From Providencia rettgeri (GTDB lineage: Bacteria; Pseudomonadota; Gammaproteobacteria; Enterobacterales; Enterobacteriaceae): 64,000 nt of DNA. This document shows positions 60,784-64,000 of the stretch, in pieces. The notes beneath the pieces were generated by a model that searched no databases, was not told the origin of the DNA, and was given only the letters and a program-made list of their open reading frames with translations. The translations under genes and the position numbers were made by a program. How positions within the stretch are numbered: the stretch's first letter is position 1; the number at the start of each line of letters is the position of its first letter. The stretch covers positions 62,001 to 126,000 of the forward strand of contig NZ_CP096259.1 of NCBI RefSeq assembly GCF_023205015.1, written 5' to 3'.

Positions 60784-60837
60784 CTAACCGAAAAAGGGTG
60801 CTTGTATCACCAACCCATCGTAATCTGTAAAAGAGAA

Positions 60838-60860
60838 AATGTGGGGTTTCCCCCCACAAA
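60838..60860. terminator. Hairpin after the membrane protein gene
   Basis: TGTGGGG/CCCCACA stem with three to five loop bases; four A/T on each side. Possible weak bidirectional terminator. Confidence 0.4.
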
Positions 60861-60919
60861 AGCAACACTACTAATTACATGATAGTGTTGCCTGAACCAC
60901 CGTACCTCCGCTTGTAAAA

Positions 60920-61165
60920 TTGAGTGAACATAAACGATCACGCATTAACAAAGAGAAGCACAGAACTGTGATACACACAGTAATCAGCCCTATCAGGGCA
61001 AATTTGCTCATTTCTCTTGACTCCTTGAGTAAAAGGAGACAGAATCAAATTGCAACGTTTGTAGACTGCCTCGAGTTAAGGATTATTCCTAATTCGGGGC
61101 TTTCGTCTTTTTGGCTCTTGGCTATGCTCGAACCAAAACGATTCAAGCACCCAAGGCAATATTAG
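60920..61165 (+). CDS. Small hypothetical protein, doubtful
   Basis: 81 codons from a GTG at 60920. Basic N-terminus, no domain, and the preceding sequence has no strong ribosome site. The product could also be a spurious frame between convergent units. Confidence 0.25.
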   Translation: MSEHKRSRINKEKHRTVIHTVISPIRANLLISLDSLSKRRQNQIATFVDCLELRIIPNSGLSSFWLLAMLEPKRFKHPRQY

Positions 61166-61330
61166 CAGATTATTATTAAGAGACATACTGTTAATTGAAA
61201 ATTATAATACTATATTTTAATTATGTTTTTTGCTTTCTTAATAAAGAATTTATCCAATAAAACGGTTATTAATATCAATATAACAAACAAATCAACCTAT
61301 AATTAACAACAGCCTCTAAGGAAAAATATT

Positions 61331-61789
61331 TTATTGAATTACCACATTATCTAAAAAAACAGCCAAATGTAGATATTCAATTTCATCAAGGTTAGTAAGA
61401 CTTGATTTTGAATTTAATAATTCCATTTTAATTTCATTTGAAAGATGGTCTAACAGAATCCTATCAACATTAGATAATCGACCTATTTTGTCCTCTGCCG
61501 GAAAATTTAAAATAATATATCCTGCATCAGTGATTTTAGATATTATCTCGTAATCTTTCCTTGATATTTTAATCTTTTCAGGTTTGATTTTCGGTTTTGT
61601 TTTTATTCCTTTCCTTTCATTATCAAGGCGTTTCAGCCATTCCCTTTTATAAATTCCCCCATTTTGGATAACTCTGACTCGCCACTCTACTGACTCAAAA
61701 TCTGAAAGTCGATTAAAATCATTTTTATCTATATTTTTCAAGGGGATAAATCTATCCCCAATTATAAACCGAAAGATTTGTTTAATCAT
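61331..61789 (-). CDS. Hypothetical protein
   Basis: 152 residues, highly charged (KGIKTKPKIKPEKIKISRKDYEIISK), with a C-terminal helical part. No family recognised. Low GC (about 30%), like the next two minus-strand genes. Could form an operon with them. Confidence 0.55.
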   Translation of the reverse strand: MIKQIFRFIIGDRFIPLKNIDKNDFNRLSDFESVEWRVRVIQNGGIYKREWLKRLDNERKGIKTKPKIKPEKIKISRKDYEIISKITDAGYIILNFPAEDKIGRLSNVDRILLDHLSNEIKMELLNSKSSLTNLDEIEYLHLAVFLDNVVIQ

Positions 61790-61887
61790 GTATATCTATC
61801 TCTCTTTGAATTTCAAATATATTTCAGAATTAAACTAAAAAAACGAAATACATTAAATTTAGTTACTTATGACAAATTTGTAGAAAT

Positions 61888-62145
61888 TTAAAGAACGAAT
61901 ATCAAAGCAAAAATCAGGATTAACAACAAAATTGAAGCAACTAAGTAGGCAATAACTTTGCTTGTTGCTCCATTTTGGTTATAGGTAATCAAAAAGATAT
62001 TTGCACCAGATAGAATATATAATAGAACAAAGAAGAATCCATTTAATCGAATTGAACCTTCAAATAGAAACATACCAAATAAAATAAAAACCATTATTGA
62101 AAATACAAGACTGATTACCATTTCTAGTTTTTTTAAATTCATCAC
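61888..62145 (-). CDS. Small membrane protein, unknown
   Basis: 85 residues with three hydrophobic segments (MVISLVFSIMVFILFGMFLF, FFFVLLYILSGANIFLI, VIAYLVASILLLILIFALIF). AT-rich. No recognised family; 35 bp after the gene at 62181. Confidence 0.55.
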   Translation of the reverse strand: MMNLKKLEMVISLVFSIMVFILFGMFLFEGSIRLNGFFFVLLYILSGANIFLITYNQNGATSKVIAYLVASILLLILIFALIFVL

Positions 62146-62180
62146 AACCTCTTTAATTAATTGTAGAGTTTACAAGAATA

Positions 62181-62450
62181 TCACTTCATCGACTGATTAT
62201 ATCTATCAATAGCCGCATCGTAATAATCCTTATCTACTTCAATACTGTAACTTTCATCACCTAGTACGTAGAGAATTTTATAATCTCGCTCGATGGTTCG
62301 ATAAATTTTTAACTGGCTATATCGCTTTCCATCTTTCACGGCTTTCTTATTAAAATCGGATTTGAATATGTAAACTAATAACATTACGAATGCTAGACAG
62401 ATCCAAAATGTAATAACCAAACCAAAGCCCAAGTCATTTACCGCTGACAT
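62181..62450 (-). CDS. Small membrane-anchored protein, unknown
   Basis: 89 residues: one N-terminal helix (LVITFWICLAFVMLLVYIF) and a cytosolic part (IERDYKILYVLGDESYSIEVDKDYYDAAIDRY). No family recognised. First gene of the AT-rich minus-strand group. Confidence 0.55.
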   Translation of the reverse strand: MSAVNDLGFGLVITFWICLAFVMLLVYIFKSDFNKKAVKDGKRYSQLKIYRTIERDYKILYVLGDESYSIEVDKDYYDAAIDRYNQSMK

Positions 62451-62743
62451 TATCCCTCTCCGAAACAGTTAGGTAATTAGTAATGTAAAAATCATTATTA
62501 GTTTTATGAACTTACAACGTAATTTCATTATACAACAATTTAAAGATTGCAAGCCTTTTAATGCGTACTAATACCGATATTTTAGCTATTCGATGATAAA
62601 TACCTGTGCTACCCTTTACTCGGTTAAATATGTATTTAATGTAGTAACTTAAAATCTTTTCTGATTTCTGGCGGGTATTGCTGATTGACGCACCAGAATC
62701 AACCATTATTTTGAGACAAATTTTCTACACCAAGAGGGTACAG

Positions 62744-63697
62744 ATGGGAGAGTTAATATTACGTGACGGTGTAACAAGTATTGTTGATGTCAATAACATG
62801 ACGAAAAACACCCACAATCCAGCGACCAGTTATTTGTTACGGCTGCGTTCCAAGCAGAGTCAAAAGACAATGCGCTCCTGCCTTGTATCGGTGGTCAAAT
62901 TATTTCGGTCTACCGACCCGTTCACCTTTGATTGGTCCATCATGGATCGGGATTCAGTCCAGTTGGTACTCCAAAAATTGCTACTGGAGAAAAAGACCCC
63001 AAATAGTATCAACTTGGTTCTGAGTGCCATTAAAGGCGTTGCTGAAGAAGCCAGAGCATCACGGATCATCGACAGTGATACCTATCAGGATATTCGCACC
63101 GTCAGGCGCATCCGTGGTAATCGCATTGGCAGAGGCAGATCACTGAGTAGTAGCGAAATAATTGCGATTTATCAGTATCTTGACAGCCAAAATTCCGCTG
63201 TTTCGATACGTGATGCTGCGATTGTTTCGTTAATGCTCGGGTGTGGTTTACGGCGTGCAGAAGTTACTTTATTAGATATTGATGATATCAATTTTGATAA
63301 TAATGCCGTTAAAATCATGGGAAAGGGTAATAAAGAAAGAACAAATTTCATGCCAAATGATACTGTACGGCGTACTCGCATGTGGATAGAAACCGTCAGA
63401 GGGGATCATGCCGGTGCAATTTTCACCCGTATACGTAAAAATGATGATGTAACATGCGATAGAATAACCACAGATGGTTTACGATATATTATTGAAAAAT
63501 TAGTAAAAGATTCAAATTCTGAGTCATTTACACCCCATGACTGCCGCCGAACATATGGAACAAAACTGTTAGAGCTTGGTGAGGACCTGTTAACTGTCAG
63601 GGAGGCTATGGGGCACAGTAGCGTAGCGACCACACAGCGGTATGACAAACGAGGTATAACACGCTTAGAAGCTGCTGCAAGGAATCTTATATACTAA
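62744..63697 (+). CDS. Tyrosine recombinase (phage integrase family)
   Basis: 317 residues from ATG at 62744 after AAGAGGG; an in-frame start at 62678 is possible. N-terminal SAM-like core-binding domain, then the catalytic domain: R in CGLRRAEVTLL (near 178), K in IMGKGNKERTNF, H-x-x-R in PHDCRRTYGT, H in AMGHSSVATTQ, and nucleophile Y in TQRYDKRG. May mediate plasmid dimer resolution or mobility of a neighbouring island. No attachment site recognised. Confidence 0.88.
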   Translation: MGELILRDGVTSIVDVNNMTKNTHNPATSYLLRLRSKQSQKTMRSCLVSVVKLFRSTDPFTFDWSIMDRDSVQLVLQKLLLEKKTPNSINLVLSAIKGVAEEARASRIIDSDTYQDIRTVRRIRGNRIGRGRSLSSSEIIAIYQYLDSQNSAVSIRDAAIVSLMLGCGLRRAEVTLLDIDDINFDNNAVKIMGKGNKERTNFMPNDTVRRTRMWIETVRGDHAGAIFTRIRKNDDVTCDRITTDGLRYIIEKLVKDSNSESFTPHDCRRTYGTKLLELGEDLLTVREAMGHSSVATTQRYDKRGITRLEAAARNLIY

Positions 63698-63712
63698 TGA
63701 TAGGATGGAAAA

Positions 63713-64000
63713 ATGAGATCTGAAACGCACATTACCGAAACAGAAGCAAAAAAAATTGTTAATAACCAGATACCTAGCGATAAGTGGGTGTTACGTTCAA
63801 TTGATGAACGTGACTATGGGACAGACTTCATGATTGAAATATTTGAAAACAATAATCCAACGGGTGATTGTTTTTTTGTACAATCTAAAGGAACTGTCAG
63901 TTCATTTGATGAAACTGTAAAACTAAGTTTTCCTGTTAAAACAATAAAATACGCATTATTATTTAACGTTCCTTTTTTTATATTTTACACATCAATACCA
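63713..64000 (+). CDS. DUF4365-like protein, N-terminal part (cut by window end)
   Basis: 96 codons visible, still open at 64000. KWVLRSIDERDYGTDFMIEIFE ... DCFFVQSKGTVSSFD fits the DUF4365 pattern (DYGxDxxVE, then FxVQxKGT), whose E-x(n)-Q-x-K layout suggests a PD-(D/E)xK-type nuclease fold. Start is 15 bp after the recombinase stop, RBS AGGATGG. Family call is by eye. Confidence 0.6.
   Translation, partial: MRSETHITETEAKKIVNNQIPSDKWVLRSIDERDYGTDFMIEIFENNNPTGDCFFVQSKGTVSSFDETVKLSFPVKTIKYALLFNVPFFIFYTSIP

Noticed and set aside
60920..61165. A confident gene call for the 81-codon GTG frame
   Set aside because: No ribosome site or family, with composition like noncoding neighbours; kept only as a low-confidence entry.

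Overview
This window is a multidrug-resistance region joined to the backbone of a large plasmid, most likely from Enterobacterales. The evidence is a Tn21/In2 mercury-resistance integron platform, IS26, ISCR1, ISAba125-linked blaNDM-1, Tn1548-type armA/msr(E)/mph(E), catA1 with IS1, and an AT-rich flank carrying partition, UmuDC-like, SSB-like, toxin-antitoxin and Tus-like genes. No replication initiator is visible, so the incompatibility group cannot be read from these 64 kb.

Layout. (1) 1-3406: end of an In2-type class 1 integron (blaOXA-10 cut by the window edge, aadA1, qacEdelta1, sul1, orf5). (2) 3407-8785: IS1326 interrupted by IS1353, then the Tn402-type remnant tniBdelta and the 3' part of tniA. 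(3) 8786-34893: a 26.1 kb segment bounded by direct IS26 copies and a perfect 8-bp target duplication (CATCGGCG) splits tniA. It holds mph(E)-msr(E), an IS4-family element, armA, a truncated IS903-like element, four ISCR1 copies, two qnrA, blaNDM-1-ble-trpF, and a second class 1 integron (intI1-dfrA17-aadA5-qacEdelta1-sul1) with the strong PcS promoter. A 5,275-bp block (ISCR1-qnrA-ISCR1-sul1 part) occurs twice in direct orientation on either side of the NDM segment. (4) 34894-40919: the 5' part of tniA, the integron end IRt, urf2 and the Tn21 mer operon up to its outer inverted repeat.

(5) 40920-43239: a split acetyltransferase gene, IS1 and catA1, arranged as a circularly permuted Tn9-like unit. 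(6) 43240-51215: a second mer transposon (tnpA, tnpR, mer operon). Its two ends have different 5-bp flanks. The TAATA flank matches the one beside the first mer transposon, which implies that a circular Tn2670-like r-determinant integrated into a resident mer transposon.

(7) 51216-64000: AT-rich backbone. It carries a Tus-like terminator protein gene with two small genes of unknown function, a lone ParB-like domain, a LexA-boxed umuDC-like pair, a ParB-like/SSB/unknown/secreted-protein operon, a ParF/ParG-like partition cassette among TGTGT/ACACA repeat arrays, a MazEF/PemIK-type pair, several small membrane or unknown proteins, a tyrosine recombinase and the start of a DUF4365-like gene.

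Together the genes give resistance to carbapenems and other beta-lactams, all 4,6-disubstituted 2-deoxystreptamine aminoglycosides (ArmA), streptomycin/spectinomycin, macrolides, low-level quinolones, sulfonamides, trimethoprim, chloramphenicol, bleomycin, quaternary ammonium compounds and mercury. The backbone genes serve stable maintenance and SOS mutagenesis.
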